A stretch of DNA of 64,000 nt from assembly GCF_001273845.1 (NCBI RefSeq), contig NZ_JHBW01000062.1, forward strand, positions 124,001 to 188,000. The letters are read 5' to 3'. Shown in pieces: positions 42,984 through 51,969 of the stretch. The translations under genes were made by a program, and so were the position numbers. This stretch comes from Leucobacter musarum subsp. musarum. GTDB taxonomy: Bacteria > Actinomycetota > Actinomycetes > Actinomycetales > Microbacteriaceae. The stretch's first letter is position 1. Every line of letters starts with the position of its first letter. A model generated the notes under the pieces. It was not told the origin of the DNA, made no database searches, and was given only the letters and a program-made list of their open reading frames with translations.

Positions 42984-44870
42984 ATGAATCACACCGCTGC
43001 ATCCCAGCATCCCGACCCCCAAGACTCCGGGGCCACTCCCGCGCAGGCTCATCCTGGCCGCGTCTCCACGCTCCGTGCACTCGCGCGACTGCTGCCTTTC
43101 GCCCGCCCGGCGCTGCCCAAGCTCATCGGCGGCATCTTCCTCGGCCTCGGCGCCGCGGTGGCGAGCCTCATCATTCCGCTCGTGCTGCAGTGGGCGGTCG
43201 ACGGCCCGATCATCTCGGGAGATCGCGTGCAGATCATCTGGGCGACCCTTTTCGTGCTCGCACTCGGCGTCGCCGAAGCGCTGCTCGTGTTCTTGCGACG
43301 CCGACTGGTGCTCGCCCCCGCTGCGTCGGTGGAGTACGCCGTGCGCCAGGGTTTCTACGAGCGTCTGCAGCGTCTGCCCGTCGCGTTCCATGACCGTTGG
43401 CAGTCGGGCCAGCTGCTGAGTCGCATGATGCAAGACATCAGCTCGATCCGCCGCTGGCTCGCGTTCGGCTCGATTCTGCTGCTCGTCAACCTGCTGACGA
43501 TCTTCATCGGCATGGGCCTGCTCTTCCGCTGGCACTGGGCGCTCGGTGTCGTCTTCATCCTCTGCTCGATTCCGATCTGGGTGGTCGGGTACCGGTTCGA
43601 ACAGGTCTATGGTGTGCTTTCGCGGCGCAGTCAGGATCAGACCGGCGATCTCGCGACCTCCGTCGAAGAGAGTGTGCACGGCATTCGCGTGCTGAAGGCA
43701 TTCGGTCGCGGCGGGCACGCGCTGTCGCAGTTCACGCGCCGTGCGGAGACGCTGCGCGACACCGAGATGCGCAAGGCGCGCGAGGTCGGCGGGTTGTGGT
43801 TCTGGTATGAGCTCGTGCCGATCCTCGCGATGGGCGCCTGCTTCATCACCGGTGTCTGGCTCGCGGCCCACGGCATGCTCACGACCGGCGAGCTCGTCGC
43901 GTTCTTCGCGATGGCTGCCGCGTTGCGCTGGCCGATGGGGTCACTGGGCTTCCTGTTCTCGTTCCTCATCGACACCCGCACCGCCACCGATCGCGTGTTC
44001 GAGGTGTTCGACGCCGAGCAGACGGTGACGGATCCGGAACATCCGAAGACCATCGAGCACGGTCGCGGCGAGCTCGTATTCCGCAATGTGCATTTTCGCT
44101 ACCCCGATGCTGCGCCCGAGGAGCGCGACCTCGTCGACGGCTTCGATCTCGCCCTGCGTCCGGGCGAGACGCTGGCGCTCGTCGGGTCGACCGGCAGCGG
44201 CAAGACGAGCATCACGACCCTGCCGACGCGTCTGTACGACGTGACGGCAGGTGCGGTCGAGCTCGACGGCATCGACGTGCGCGAACTGCGACTCGAAGAA
44301 CTGCGCCGACGCATTGGTGTCGCATTCGAGGAGCCGATCCTGTTCTCGGCGTCCGTGCGTGAGAACGTGCTGCTCGGCCGCCATGATCTCGAACCCGGCA
44401 GCGCCGAGTCCGAGCGCGTACTCCAAGATGCGCTCGCCGTGGCACAGGCGGGCTTCGTGAACGACCTGCCGCAGGGGCTCGACACCGAGGTCGGCGAAGA
44501 AGGGCTGAGCCTGTCAGGCGGCCAGCGCCAGCGGCTCGCGCTTGCGCGAGTGGTCGCCGCCGATCCCGATGTGCTCGTGCTCGACGACCCGCTCTCAGCG
44601 CTCGACGTCGATACCGAGGCCCTCGTCGAGGCCGCGCTGCGGCGGGTGCTCGCCGACACGACCGCGTTAATCGTGGCGCATCGCCCCTCGACGGTGGCGC
44701 TTGCCGACCGCGTCGCGGTGATGCGCGACGGGCGCATTGATGCCGTGGGCACGCACTCCGAGCTGCTGCGCACGAGTGAGCACTACCGGCACCTGATCGC
44801 CAGTATCGATACCGGCACCGAAACCCCGACCAGCCCCGACGACACCAGCACCGAGGAGGTGCGACCATGA
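42984..44870 (+). CDS. ABC exporter half, degenerate ATPase subunit
   Basis: A 628-residue ABC exporter half-transporter with six helices (about 40-320) and a C-terminal ATPase. Walker A is GSTGSGKTS, the signature is canonical ([13 protein letters not shown]), and the Walker B is [12 protein letters not shown], with Asp where the catalytic Glu should be. It is therefore the degenerate partner of a heterodimer with the next gene. I start at ATG 42984; GTG 42960 is possible and neither has a strong ribosome site. Candidate cargos are drugs, lipids or peptides. Confidence 0.9.
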   Translation: MNHTAASQHPDPQDSGATPAQAHPGRVSTLRALARLLPFARPALPKLIGGIFLGLGAAVASLIIPLVLQWAVDGPIISGDRVQIIWATLFVLALGVAEALLVFLRRRLVLAPAASVEYAVRQGFYERLQRLPVAFHDRWQSGQLLSRMMQDISSIRRWLAFGSILLLVNLLTIFIGMGLLFRWHWALGVVFILCSIPIWVVGYRFEQVYGVLSRRSQDQTGDLATSVEESVHGIRVLKAFGRGGHALSQFTRRAETLRDTEMRKAREVGGLWFWYELVPILAMGACFITGVWLAAHGMLTTGELVAFFAMAAALRWPMGSLGFLFSFLIDTRTATDRVFEVFDAEQTVTDPEHPKTIEHGRGELVFRNVHFRYPDAAPEERDLVDGFDLALRPGETLALVGSTGSGKTSITTLPTRLYDVTAGAVELDGIDVRELRLEELRRRIGVAFEEPILFSASVRENVLLGRHDLEPGSAESERVLQDALAVAQAGFVNDLPQGLDTEVGEEGLSLSGGQRQRLALARVVAADPDVLVLDDPLSALDVDTEALVEAALRRVLADTTALIVAHRPSTVALADRVAVMRDGRIDAVGTHSELLRTSEHYRHLIASIDTGTETPTSPDDTSTEEVRP

Positions 44871-46696
44871 GCCCCGAGAGCGTGCACGGCACGAGCGGTG
44901 AAGACCGCGACACCTACACGAAGGCGGAGAGCCGCGCGATTCGCCGGCGATCGTTGCGCCTGCTGGGGTCGATCCTGCGCCCCCTGCGTCGGCTGATTCT
45001 GCTGACGGCCGTTGTTGTCATCATCTCGTCGGCGATGCGCGCCATCGGTCCGTCGCTCATCGCCTACGGCATCGATACGGCACTGCCACGTGCTGTGCAG
45101 GCCGGCGACTGGGTGCCCGCGGTGGGCGTGGCACTCGCGTTCCTCGTCACGGGCGCGATCGGTTCGTTGCTGGTCGGCTGGTACGTCGTGCTGATTGCAC
45201 GCCTGACGCAGGCGGTCATGATCGAGCTGCGCACCCGCATATTCCGTCACACGCAGCGCCTGAGTCTTGAATTCCATGAGGGGTATACGTCAGGCCGCAT
45301 TATCTCGCGGCAGACGAGCGACCTCGAATCGATTCAGGAGCTCATGGACGGCAGCCTGAATGAGCTCGTCGACGCCGTGCTCATCGGCACCTTCACGCTC
45401 GTCATGCTCTTCCTGCTCGACTGGAAGAGCGGTCTGGTGCTGCTCTTCATGGGCATTCCGCTCGCGCTGCTGATGCGGTGGTTCGTCGTCGAATCGCAGA
45501 AGGGTTTCCGCTCGACGCGCGTCGTGAGCGCGCGGCTCATCGTGCAGTTCGTTGAAACGATGACGGGCATTCGCGCGGTGCAGGCGTTCCGTCGCGAGCG
45601 CAAGGGCGACGCCGACTTCGGCGAGGTCTCCGACCAGTACCGGCGTGCGAACCTGCGCGTGATTCGACTCTTCGGCACGCTCGACCCGGGGCTGATCCTG
45701 CTCGCCAACATCACCATTGCCGTCGTGCTGCTCTGGGGTGCGCTGCGCGTGACAAGTGGCGAGCTCGCCATCGGCGTACTCATCGCCGCGGTGCTGTACG
45801 TGCGCAACTTCTTCGGCCCGCTCGAAGACGTCGCGATGTTCCTGAACTCGTATCAGTCGGCCACGGCGGCGCTCGAAAAAGTGTCGGGCGTGCTCGAAGA
45901 AGAACCGACGGTGCAGGATCCCGCGACCCCAGTTCGCCTCGAGCGCGCACGGGGAGAGTTGCGCTTCGACCACGTCACCTTCGCCTACGGCACGGCCGGC
46001 GCCGCAGGGCGCACCGTGCTCGACGACTGCGACCTGGTGCTGCCCGCGGGCCAGACGGTCGCGCTTGTTGGCACGACAGGAGCGGGCAAGTCGACGCTCG
46101 CGAAGCTCGTGGCGCGCTTCTACGACCCGACGTCGGGGGCGGTGCGGCTCGATGGGGTCGACCTGCGCGACCTCGATGCGGCCGATCTGCGACGCGCGAT
46201 CGTCATGGTGACGCAGGAGGCGTATCTCTTCAGCGGCACGGTTGCCGAGAACATTGCGCTCGGCAAACCCGATGCGACGGCGGATGAGATCCGCGCGGCG
46301 GCTCGCGCGGTCGGCGCTGAGGCCTTCATCGAGGCGCTGCCCGACGGCTTCGACACCGACGTGAACAAGCGCGGCGGTCGTGTGTCGGCCGGTCAGCGCC
46401 AGTTGATCTCGTTCGCACGGGCCTTCCTTGCCGACCCGACGGTACTGATTCTCGACGAGGCGACCGCCTCACTCGACCTGCCGAGCGAGCGACTGGTGCA
46501 AGATGCGCTGCAACGTCTGCTGGCCGACCGCACCGCGATCATCATCGCGCACCGTCTATCGACGGTCGCAATCGCTGACCGTGTGCTCGTGATGGAGCAC
46601 GGTCGGGTCGTCGAGGATGGCTCCCCGGCAGAGCTCGTCGAGCTCGGGGGCCGCTACGCGAAGCTCTACGCCGAGTGGGAGTCGACGCAGGTGTAA
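44867..46696 (+). CDS. ABC exporter half, catalytic subunit
   Basis: A 609-residue half-transporter coupled to the preceding one by ATGA (44867-44870). It has six helices, Walker [10 protein letters not shown], a complete Walker B with catalytic Glu ([12 protein letters not shown]) and a non-canonical signature ([15 protein letters not shown]). With its partner this reproduces the asymmetry of TM287/288 and BmrCD: one consensus ATP site made from this Walker B and the partner's LSGGQ, and one degenerate site. The likely role is export of hydrophobic compounds. Confidence 0.92.
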   Translation: MSPESVHGTSGEDRDTYTKAESRAIRRRSLRLLGSILRPLRRLILLTAVVVIISSAMRAIGPSLIAYGIDTALPRAVQAGDWVPAVGVALAFLVTGAIGSLLVGWYVVLIARLTQAVMIELRTRIFRHTQRLSLEFHEGYTSGRIISRQTSDLESIQELMDGSLNELVDAVLIGTFTLVMLFLLDWKSGLVLLFMGIPLALLMRWFVVESQKGFRSTRVVSARLIVQFVETMTGIRAVQAFRRERKGDADFGEVSDQYRRANLRVIRLFGTLDPGLILLANITIAVVLLWGALRVTSGELAIGVLIAAVLYVRNFFGPLEDVAMFLNSYQSATAALEKVSGVLEEEPTVQDPATPVRLERARGELRFDHVTFAYGTAGAAGRTVLDDCDLVLPAGQTVALVGTTGAGKSTLAKLVARFYDPTSGAVRLDGVDLRDLDAADLRRAIVMVTQEAYLFSGTVAENIALGKPDATADEIRAAARAVGAEAFIEALPDGFDTDVNKRGGRVSAGQRQLISFARAFLADPTVLILDEATASLDLPSERLVQDALQRLLADRTAIIIAHRLSTVAIADRVLVMEHGRVVEDGSPAELVELGGRYAKLYAEWESTQV

Positions 46697-46702
46697 CCGG
46701 AG

Positions 46703-47062
46703 TCAGTCGCGCGGGGCCTGGTGTGGGGGAGTTTCCTGCTCTGCATCAGGCGCCACGCGATCGGCGGCATTATTGGTGAGGGCCGTTGCCGATCCATCGC
46801 CCTCGGCATCGACGGCCTCGTCTTCGACGATGTCGTCGGCCGTGCGGTCGCGATTGCGCCAGTCGTAGATGCTCTCGGACGCGGTTGCGCGCGAGCGTGA
46901 GAGGAAGATCACCGAGAGCGCGACGCCGATGAGTGCCGCGAAGATCGCCGCCAGCCACGGCTGGATGCCGATGAGATACAGGGCCGCGAACGGCACTGCG
47001 AAAAAGAGCAGTCGCAGCACGATGTAGACGAGCCAGGCAGAGCGGGTGTTCTTCACCCGCAT
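46703..47062 (-). CDS. DUF4229 membrane protein
   Basis: A 119-residue protein with two membrane helices in the first 55 residues (TRSAWLVYIVLRLLFFAVPF and a second helix), then SESIYDWRNRDRTADDIVED and an acidic disordered tail. This is the DUF4229 pattern of actinobacteria, found beside men genes in several genera. It is convergent with the ABC exporter and divergent from the PLDc_N gene. Function unknown; linkage to menaquinone genes is the only hint. Confidence 0.8.
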   Translation of the reverse strand: MRVKNTRSAWLVYIVLRLLFFAVPFAALYLIGIQPWLAAIFAALIGVALSVIFLSRSRATASESIYDWRNRDRTADDIVEDEAVDAEGDGSATALTNNAADRVAPDAEQETPPHQAPRD

Positions 47063-47140
47063 GAGTGTAGTCGCGGCACCTGTGCCATCCCTTGGCGCAA
47101 GCCCCAGGGTTCGTCGCATCGAACCGAGTACGATTGGGGT

Positions 47141-47719
47141 ATGGTGCGGTTCGTGATCATCGGAATCGTCATCGCTGTGGCCTTCACGCTGTACGCGCTG
47201 GTCGACGCGGCGATGACCGACGCGTCGCGCGCTCGAGGGGTCGGCAAACCCATCTGGATTGTGCTGATTGTGGTGCTCCCGGTGATCGGTGCGGCGCTGT
47301 GGTTCTTGATCGGTAAGGGCTCGCCCCAATCGCAAGCTCGCGCGGCGCAGTTGCGGCGTTCGGCGCCCGACGACGACCCCCGCTTCACCGGTACTCGGCT
47401 CTCGAGTAACGATCTCGACGCGCACATGCGCGATCTCGAAGATCGCCTGCGCGAGCTCGACAACGAGACGTTCCCTGGCGAGGGCGCGCGCTCCGCGGCA
47501 GAGGGTGTAGACGATGCGCCGGATCGCTCGGCCCCGCAGAGCGACTCGCCCACGGCTGATGCCCCCGACTTTGGCCCCGAACCGAGCACCTCGGTGCACC
47601 CCCGCGAAGCGACCGCTCCCGAGATGGACCCTGAGAATGGCCCGACAACGGGCTCCAAGGGTGGCGACTCAAGCTCGGCAGAACCCGGAAAGCGCCCCGA
47701 CGGCGATTCCGTCTCGTGA
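47141..47719 (+). CDS. PLDc_N domain membrane protein
   Basis: A 192-residue protein. Two helices near the N-terminus flank the PLDc_N motif (GVGKPIWIVLIVVLPVIGAA, then LWFLIGKG). A long acidic, Ser/Pro-rich cytoplasmic tail follows. PLDc_N is the N-terminal domain of cardiolipin synthase-like proteins but lacks any catalytic HKD motif here. TACGAT lies about six bases before the ATG and no ribosome site is visible, so the transcript may be leaderless. It overlaps menD by GTGA and so is always made with it. Confidence 0.82.
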   Translation: MVRFVIIGIVIAVAFTLYALVDAAMTDASRARGVGKPIWIVLIVVLPVIGAALWFLIGKGSPQSQARAAQLRRSAPDDDPRFTGTRLSSNDLDAHMRDLEDRLRELDNETFPGEGARSAAEGVDDAPDRSAPQSDSPTADAPDFGPEPSTSVHPREATAPEMDPENGPTTGSKGGDSSSAEPGKRPDGDSVS

Positions 47720-49524
47720 TCGCGCCCGAACACGCCCCACAGGCTGTGTCGCCGGGGCAGCCCGCCGCGGCCTCGGTATTCGCGGTCGAACTGCTGGCAG
47801 AATTCGTGCGTCGCGGCGTACGCGATGTCGTGGTGTGCCCGGGTTCGCGTTCGCAGGCGCTCGCCCTCGCGGCAGCGGCTGCCGAGGTGGCGGGTGCCGT
47901 GCGGCTGCACGTGTCGCTCGACGAGCGCTCGGCTGGCTTCTTAGCGCTCGGTGTTGCACGTGAAACCGGGCTCCCCGCCCCGGTGATCGTGACGAGCGGC
48001 ACCGCGGCCGCCAACCTCGTGCCCGCCGCATTCGAGGCACATGAGGGCCGAGTGCCCTACGTGGTGCTCTCGGCAGATCGGCCCGATGAGTTGCGCGGTA
48101 TACGGAGCAATCAGACCACGCGCCAGGCTGGCGTCTTCGCGGCCATTGCTCGATGGGCCGCCGATGTTCCGGCGCCCGAGTTCGTCGACGGCGACCTGCG
48201 GCGCGAACCGCAGCGCGATCCGTCGACCCTCGCGGCACGAGCCCTGCGCGAGGCGATGGGTGATGCGAGAGGTGTGCCGGCCGGTCCGGTCCAGCTGAAC
48301 CTCGCCTTTCGGGATCCGCTCTCGGGTACCGCAGGCTTCAATCGCATGATCGCTGCGGGCTTCACCGCGGCTGCCGAAGAGCGCGACTCGGCGGCGGCTG
48401 ATGACGCACCTGTCGCGCCGAACGATGCCGACGAAACGTACATGCACGCCGGCGACGCGCTGGCCGTGGTTATCGCCGGTGCCGGCGCCGGTGAAGCGGC
48501 GGAGCAGTTCGCTCGAGAGTCGGGGCTGCCACTGCTCGCAGAAGTCGTCAGCGGTGCTCGATTCGGGCGCGAGGCGATCACTGGCTACGCCACGCTGCTG
48601 GACGACCCCGAGATCGGGGGACTGGTCGAGCGGGCGATTGTCTTTGGACACCCGACGCTGACCCGCCAGGTTCCCGCGCTGCTGCGTCGCGACGATGTCG
48701 AGGTCATTGTTGTCGACCCGCACGACGGGCCACGAGTCGAACACGTCGACCCCAGTCGTGGTGCCCGTATCGTGCGCGCCGCCAGAGTGGCCGACGATCA
48801 TGATCCGCGTGCCCTCCGCAGATGGCTCGGCGCGTGGGTCGTTGCCGATCGTGCGCTGCAGCGCGAGCGCACCACGGTGCACGAGCCCGATCTCGAAGCG
48901 GCTCAGGCGACCGGATACAAGGAACGCAATGCGTACGCGCGCTCCGAAGTCGCAACGATGCGCGAACCGATCTCTCGAGCGTTGCTCGTCGAGAGTGTGT
49001 GGCGCGGCACATGGCCGCACGATCGCCTGGTCGTTGCGGCGTCCAGACTCGTGCGGGTGCTCGACGGTCTCGCGCCGGCCAGGCGGGTCGCGGTGCACGC
49101 GAATCGCGGCCTTGCTGGCATCGACGGCACGATCGCGACGGCGCTCGGTGTCGCGACGGCGAGCCAAGACGTCGACGACCCCGCACGCGGAGCCGGTACC
49201 ACGCGCGTGCTCATCGGCGACCTGGCGACCCTGCACGATGCCGGATCGCTGCTGCTGCTCGAGGGGGAGCGCCGCCCGCGCGTGCAGCTCTTCGTCGGTA
49301 ACGACCATGGCGGCACCATCTTTGACGGTCTGGAGGTTGCGGGCACGGCTGATCCTGATGCCTTCGCCCGCGTGATGCGTACGCCGCACCGTGCCGATCT
49401 GGCCGCGCTCGCACAGGCCTATGGCTGGGAGTATCGTCGTGTCGCGACGCGCAGTGAACTCGAGCGACTGCTCACCGAGCCGGTCACGGGCCCGAGCATC
49501 GTCGAGATCCCGTTCGCCGAATAG
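47716..49524 (+). CDS. menD: SEPHCHC synthase (MenD)
   Basis: A 602-residue thiamine-diphosphate enzyme that adds succinyl semialdehyde (from 2-oxoglutarate) to isochorismate in menaquinone synthesis. It has CPGSRSQALALAAAA near the N-terminus, the catalytic Glu in LHVSLDERSAGFLALG, VTSGTAAANLVPA, and the TPP/Mg motif GLAGIDGTIATALG with GDLATLHD. GTG 47716 overlaps the preceding stop. menC, menB, menE and menA lie within 12 kb upstream, so most of the pathway is in this window. Confidence 0.95.
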   Translation: MIAPEHAPQAVSPGQPAAASVFAVELLAEFVRRGVRDVVVCPGSRSQALALAAAAAEVAGAVRLHVSLDERSAGFLALGVARETGLPAPVIVTSGTAAANLVPAAFEAHEGRVPYVVLSADRPDELRGIRSNQTTRQAGVFAAIARWAADVPAPEFVDGDLRREPQRDPSTLAARALREAMGDARGVPAGPVQLNLAFRDPLSGTAGFNRMIAAGFTAAAEERDSAAADDAPVAPNDADETYMHAGDALAVVIAGAGAGEAAEQFARESGLPLLAEVVSGARFGREAITGYATLLDDPEIGGLVERAIVFGHPTLTRQVPALLRRDDVEVIVVDPHDGPRVEHVDPSRGARIVRAARVADDHDPRALRRWLGAWVVADRALQRERTTVHEPDLEAAQATGYKERNAYARSEVATMREPISRALLVESVWRGTWPHDRLVVAASRLVRVLDGLAPARRVAVHANRGLAGIDGTIATALGVATASQDVDDPARGAGTTRVLIGDLATLHDAGSLLLLEGERRPRVQLFVGNDHGGTIFDGLEVAGTADPDAFARVMRTPHRADLAALAQAYGWEYRRVATRSELERLLTEPVTGPSIVEIPFAE

Positions 49525-49615
49525 CGCGCTCCATGCCGACTCCGCTCTACAGTGGAAGGCACGAGTTCGTGGGCGACCGGTCGCACGAGCGTCTGCGCAA
49601 GGCCGAGGAGACACG

Positions 49616-50494
49616 ATGACGAAGACCTTCTGGACCGACGAGGTCACCGAGCTGCTGCGCGTGCGCGAGGGGTTTCAGCTGAGTGCGGTCGACCCCGCGT
49701 CGAAGCCGGGCACCGATGCCGACAAGTGCGCGGGTGAGAAGGAACTCGCTCGTGCAGCGCAAGAGCTGCGGGTGCTGCAAGAGAAGTTGTTTGCGCAGAG
49801 CCGACTCGGTGCGCAGGATCGCCTGCTCGTCGTACTCCAGGCCATGGATGCCGCGGGCAAGGGCGGCATCGTAAATCACGTCTTCGCGCAGACGGAGCCG
49901 TATGGTCTCGCGCTCACCGCGTTCAAGTCGCCCACGGAGGAGGAGCGCGCGCACGACTTTCTGTGGCGCGTCGAACCGCGCGTGCCCGGCCCGGGCGTGA
50001 TCGGGGTATTCGATCGCTCGCACTACGAGGACGTGCTGATTCAGAAGGTGCGCGGATTCGCGCCTCCGGAAGAGATCGAGCGTCGCTACGGTGCGATCAA
50101 TGATTTCGAGGCGCGCATTTCCGCTGAGGGCGTGCGCGTGGTCAAGATCATGTTGCACATCGCACCCGAGGAACAGGCAGCACGATTGATTTCTCGTCTC
50201 GACGACCCCGAGAAGTACTGGAAGTACAACCCGGGCGATGTCGATGAGCGCCTGCACTGGCCCTCCTACATGGAGGCGTTCCAGACGGCGATTGAACGCA
50301 CCGACTCCGATGCTGCGCCCTGGTACGTGGTGCCGGCCAACGCGAAGTGGTACGCGCGCGTGGCAGTGCAGCGCATTGTCATCGCTGAGCTCGCGAAGCT
50401 CAGCCCGCACTGGCCCGAGCCCGACTTTGACGTCGCTGCCGAGCGTCAGCGCGTCGTCGACTCGCTCGACATCAGCTGGCCATTGCGCGGCTAA
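49616..50494 (+). CDS. PPK2-family polyphosphate kinase
   Basis: A 292-residue single-domain PPK2 enzyme that transfers phosphate between polyphosphate and nucleotides. Walker A is AMDAAGKGGIVNHVF, Walker B is VFDRSHYEDVLI, and the lid segment is DPEKYWKYNPGD. The group with KFNP/KYNP lids usually phosphorylates nucleoside mono- or diphosphates from polyP, but direction cannot be inferred. ATG 49616 follows GAGGAG. It ends 25 bases from the convergent gntR gene. Confidence 0.92.
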   Translation: MTKTFWTDEVTELLRVREGFQLSAVDPASKPGTDADKCAGEKELARAAQELRVLQEKLFAQSRLGAQDRLLVVLQAMDAAGKGGIVNHVFAQTEPYGLALTAFKSPTEEERAHDFLWRVEPRVPGPGVIGVFDRSHYEDVLIQKVRGFAPPEEIERRYGAINDFEARISAEGVRVVKIMLHIAPEEQAARLISRLDDPEKYWKYNPGDVDERLHWPSYMEAFQTAIERTDSDAAPWYVVPANAKWYARVAVQRIVIAELAKLSPHWPEPDFDVAAERQRVVDSLDISWPLRG

Positions 50495-50519
50495 GAATGG
50501 TGTGCGTCGTTGGTATTAG

Positions 50520-51194
50520 CTAAGACCTCTCGGTTTCCTTGCCAAGAGGCGGGAGCCAGAATCCCGCTTCAAATGCTGCCACGGCACCCGCAGTATCGCG
50601 TGAGCGGATGGCGTTGGCGAACAATTGAACATTTGCCTTGTAGGGGTCTAAATCGAAGCGTTCGAACACTGACTCCGTTGAAATTGCGAATGCAAGTCCG
50701 TAAAAGTTTGCTTGATGTATTTTGAGGAGCACGGGGTTGTCACAATACTTTTCGAATAACACAAGCATTGCGCCTGTTGATTGTCGAACGCTGTCGGCGT
50801 CGCTGTTATTGAGGGCGACCTGATATCGGTCGATCTCGGCAACGAGAATCTGAATCTCCGTTTCACCCATGTTGGGCAGCGATTGCCGGATCAATCCGCC
50901 GTAAATCACGGCTATGGTACGGAACGTTGCGACAATATTCGCGTAATCGGGCGTTGCGACGCGGGTATAGCGGTTCGGTGAGGTCTCGACGAGCCCGTCG
51001 CGAACGAGCTCATTGATTGCTTCGCGGATGGGCGTGCGCGAGACGCCAAGCCATTCTTGCAGCGCCTGATCGCTGAGGTCTTCGCCCGGAGCAAGTGTGC
51101 CGTCCATGATCGCATCGCGGATGCGCTCCCGAACGGTGTCTCGCAGCAACTTGCGCTCGCTCTTAATCGGCTGTGCTCCCTGCGGTACCGGCAT
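50520..51194 (-). CDS. GntR-family regulator (copy B)
   Basis: A 224-residue GntR protein with the winged helix in residues 18-80 (LSDQALQEWLGVSRTPIREA) and an FCD-like helical C-terminus. The start is ATG 51194, behind GAGGGGG. Its first 100 residues are close to copy C, which is transcribed divergently 115 bases away, and to copy A at 29999. The C-terminal domain differs, ending VAAFEAGFWLPPL, so the ligand may differ. The shared gap has palindromic sites, suggesting mutual or self-control. Confidence 0.9.
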   Translation of the reverse strand: MPVPQGAQPIKSERKLLRDTVRERIRDAIMDGTLAPGEDLSDQALQEWLGVSRTPIREAINELVRDGLVETSPNRYTRVATPDYANIVATFRTIAVIYGGLIRQSLPNMGETEIQILVAEIDRYQVALNNSDADSVRQSTGAMLVLFEKYCDNPVLLKIHQANFYGLAFAISTESVFERFDLDPYKANVQLFANAIRSRDTAGAVAAFEAGFWLPPLGKETERS

Positions 51195-51229
51195 CTGTGC
51201 CCCCTCATTTTGAATAGTAGTATATTGCA

Positions 51230-51260
51230 CTGATGGGTATGGTGCCGCATCAGAATTCTG
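51230..51260. promoter_or_regulatory. Operator region between two divergent gntR genes
   Basis: CTGATG (51230-51235) and CATCAG (51248-51253) form an inverted repeat, and CAGAATTCTG (51251-51260) is a perfect palindrome next to it. The whole gap is AT-rich with several TANNNT hexamers, placed to serve both start sites. Confidence 0.45.
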
Positions 51261-51309
51261 AATACTTGTGTGGAGCTTCGCTGTGATTGCGTCACGAAAG
51301 GATCTGTCG

Positions 51310-51957
51310 ATGCCCGTTCCGAAGAAGAACCCGATCGCCGAAGGCAAGCGAGTCTTGCTTCGCGATGTCGTCGAAGAGCAGATTCGCGACGCGATCATGG
51401 ATGGCACGCTCGAACCCGGTGAATCGCTCAACGACAAAGCGTTGCAAGACTGGCTCGGCGTCTCGCGTACGCCCATTCGCGATGCGCTCAATGAGCTCAC
51501 GCGCGCGGGCTTCATCGAGATGGAGCCGAACCGGTACACCCGGGTTGCGATGCCGAAGCCCGAAGAAACGCTGCAGGCAATGCAGACACTGGGGGTGCTG
51601 CTGGGCGGAGTCATGCGCCTGGCGGTCGACCGCCTGAGCGAGGTCGAGCGTGGCGAGGTGCTCACGATCCTGCGCCAGACACGCAAGCAATTGCGCGATG
51701 AGGCGTTTACCCAAGCCCGACGAACCGTGCTTGGCATGTGGAACCTGCTCGCGGCTCAGTGTGGCAACGAATTGCTCCACAAGGTGTACACCGACACAGC
51801 GGCAGGGCTCATGTTCAAGTTGCCGGGCGAGTACTTCATCTCGATGTTCGTGGGTGAAGAACTCGAGCGGTTGCTCGACGAACTCGATGCGGCAATCGCC
51901 AGCGGCGAGTCGGTTTCAGCCGAGCTCGCCACTGAGAAAATCTTCAAGCTGCCCTAG
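51310..51957 (+). CDS. GntR-family regulator (copy C)
   Basis: A 215-residue GntR regulator, start ATG 51310 with GAAAGGATC upstream. The wHTH region (DGTLEPGESLNDKALQDWLG, then VSRTPIRDALNEL) is nearly the same as in copy B, and the match continues to NRYTRVAMP and LLGGVMR. The C-terminal domain (MFKLPGEYFISMFVGEELER) is distinct. It is followed 12 bases later, on the other strand, by the exopolysaccharide sugar transferase gene. Confidence 0.9.
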   Translation: MPVPKKNPIAEGKRVLLRDVVEEQIRDAIMDGTLEPGESLNDKALQDWLGVSRTPIRDALNELTRAGFIEMEPNRYTRVAMPKPEETLQAMQTLGVLLGGVMRLAVDRLSEVERGEVLTILRQTRKQLRDEAFTQARRTVLGMWNLLAAQCGNELLHKVYTDTAAGLMFKLPGEYFISMFVGEELERLLDELDAAIASGESVSAELATEKIFKLP

Positions 51958-51969
51958 GGTGAATCGAGG

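Noticed and set aside
47941-49647. 568-codon minus-strand frame
   Set aside because: It is antisense to menD, with composition typical of a shadow frame and no motif.
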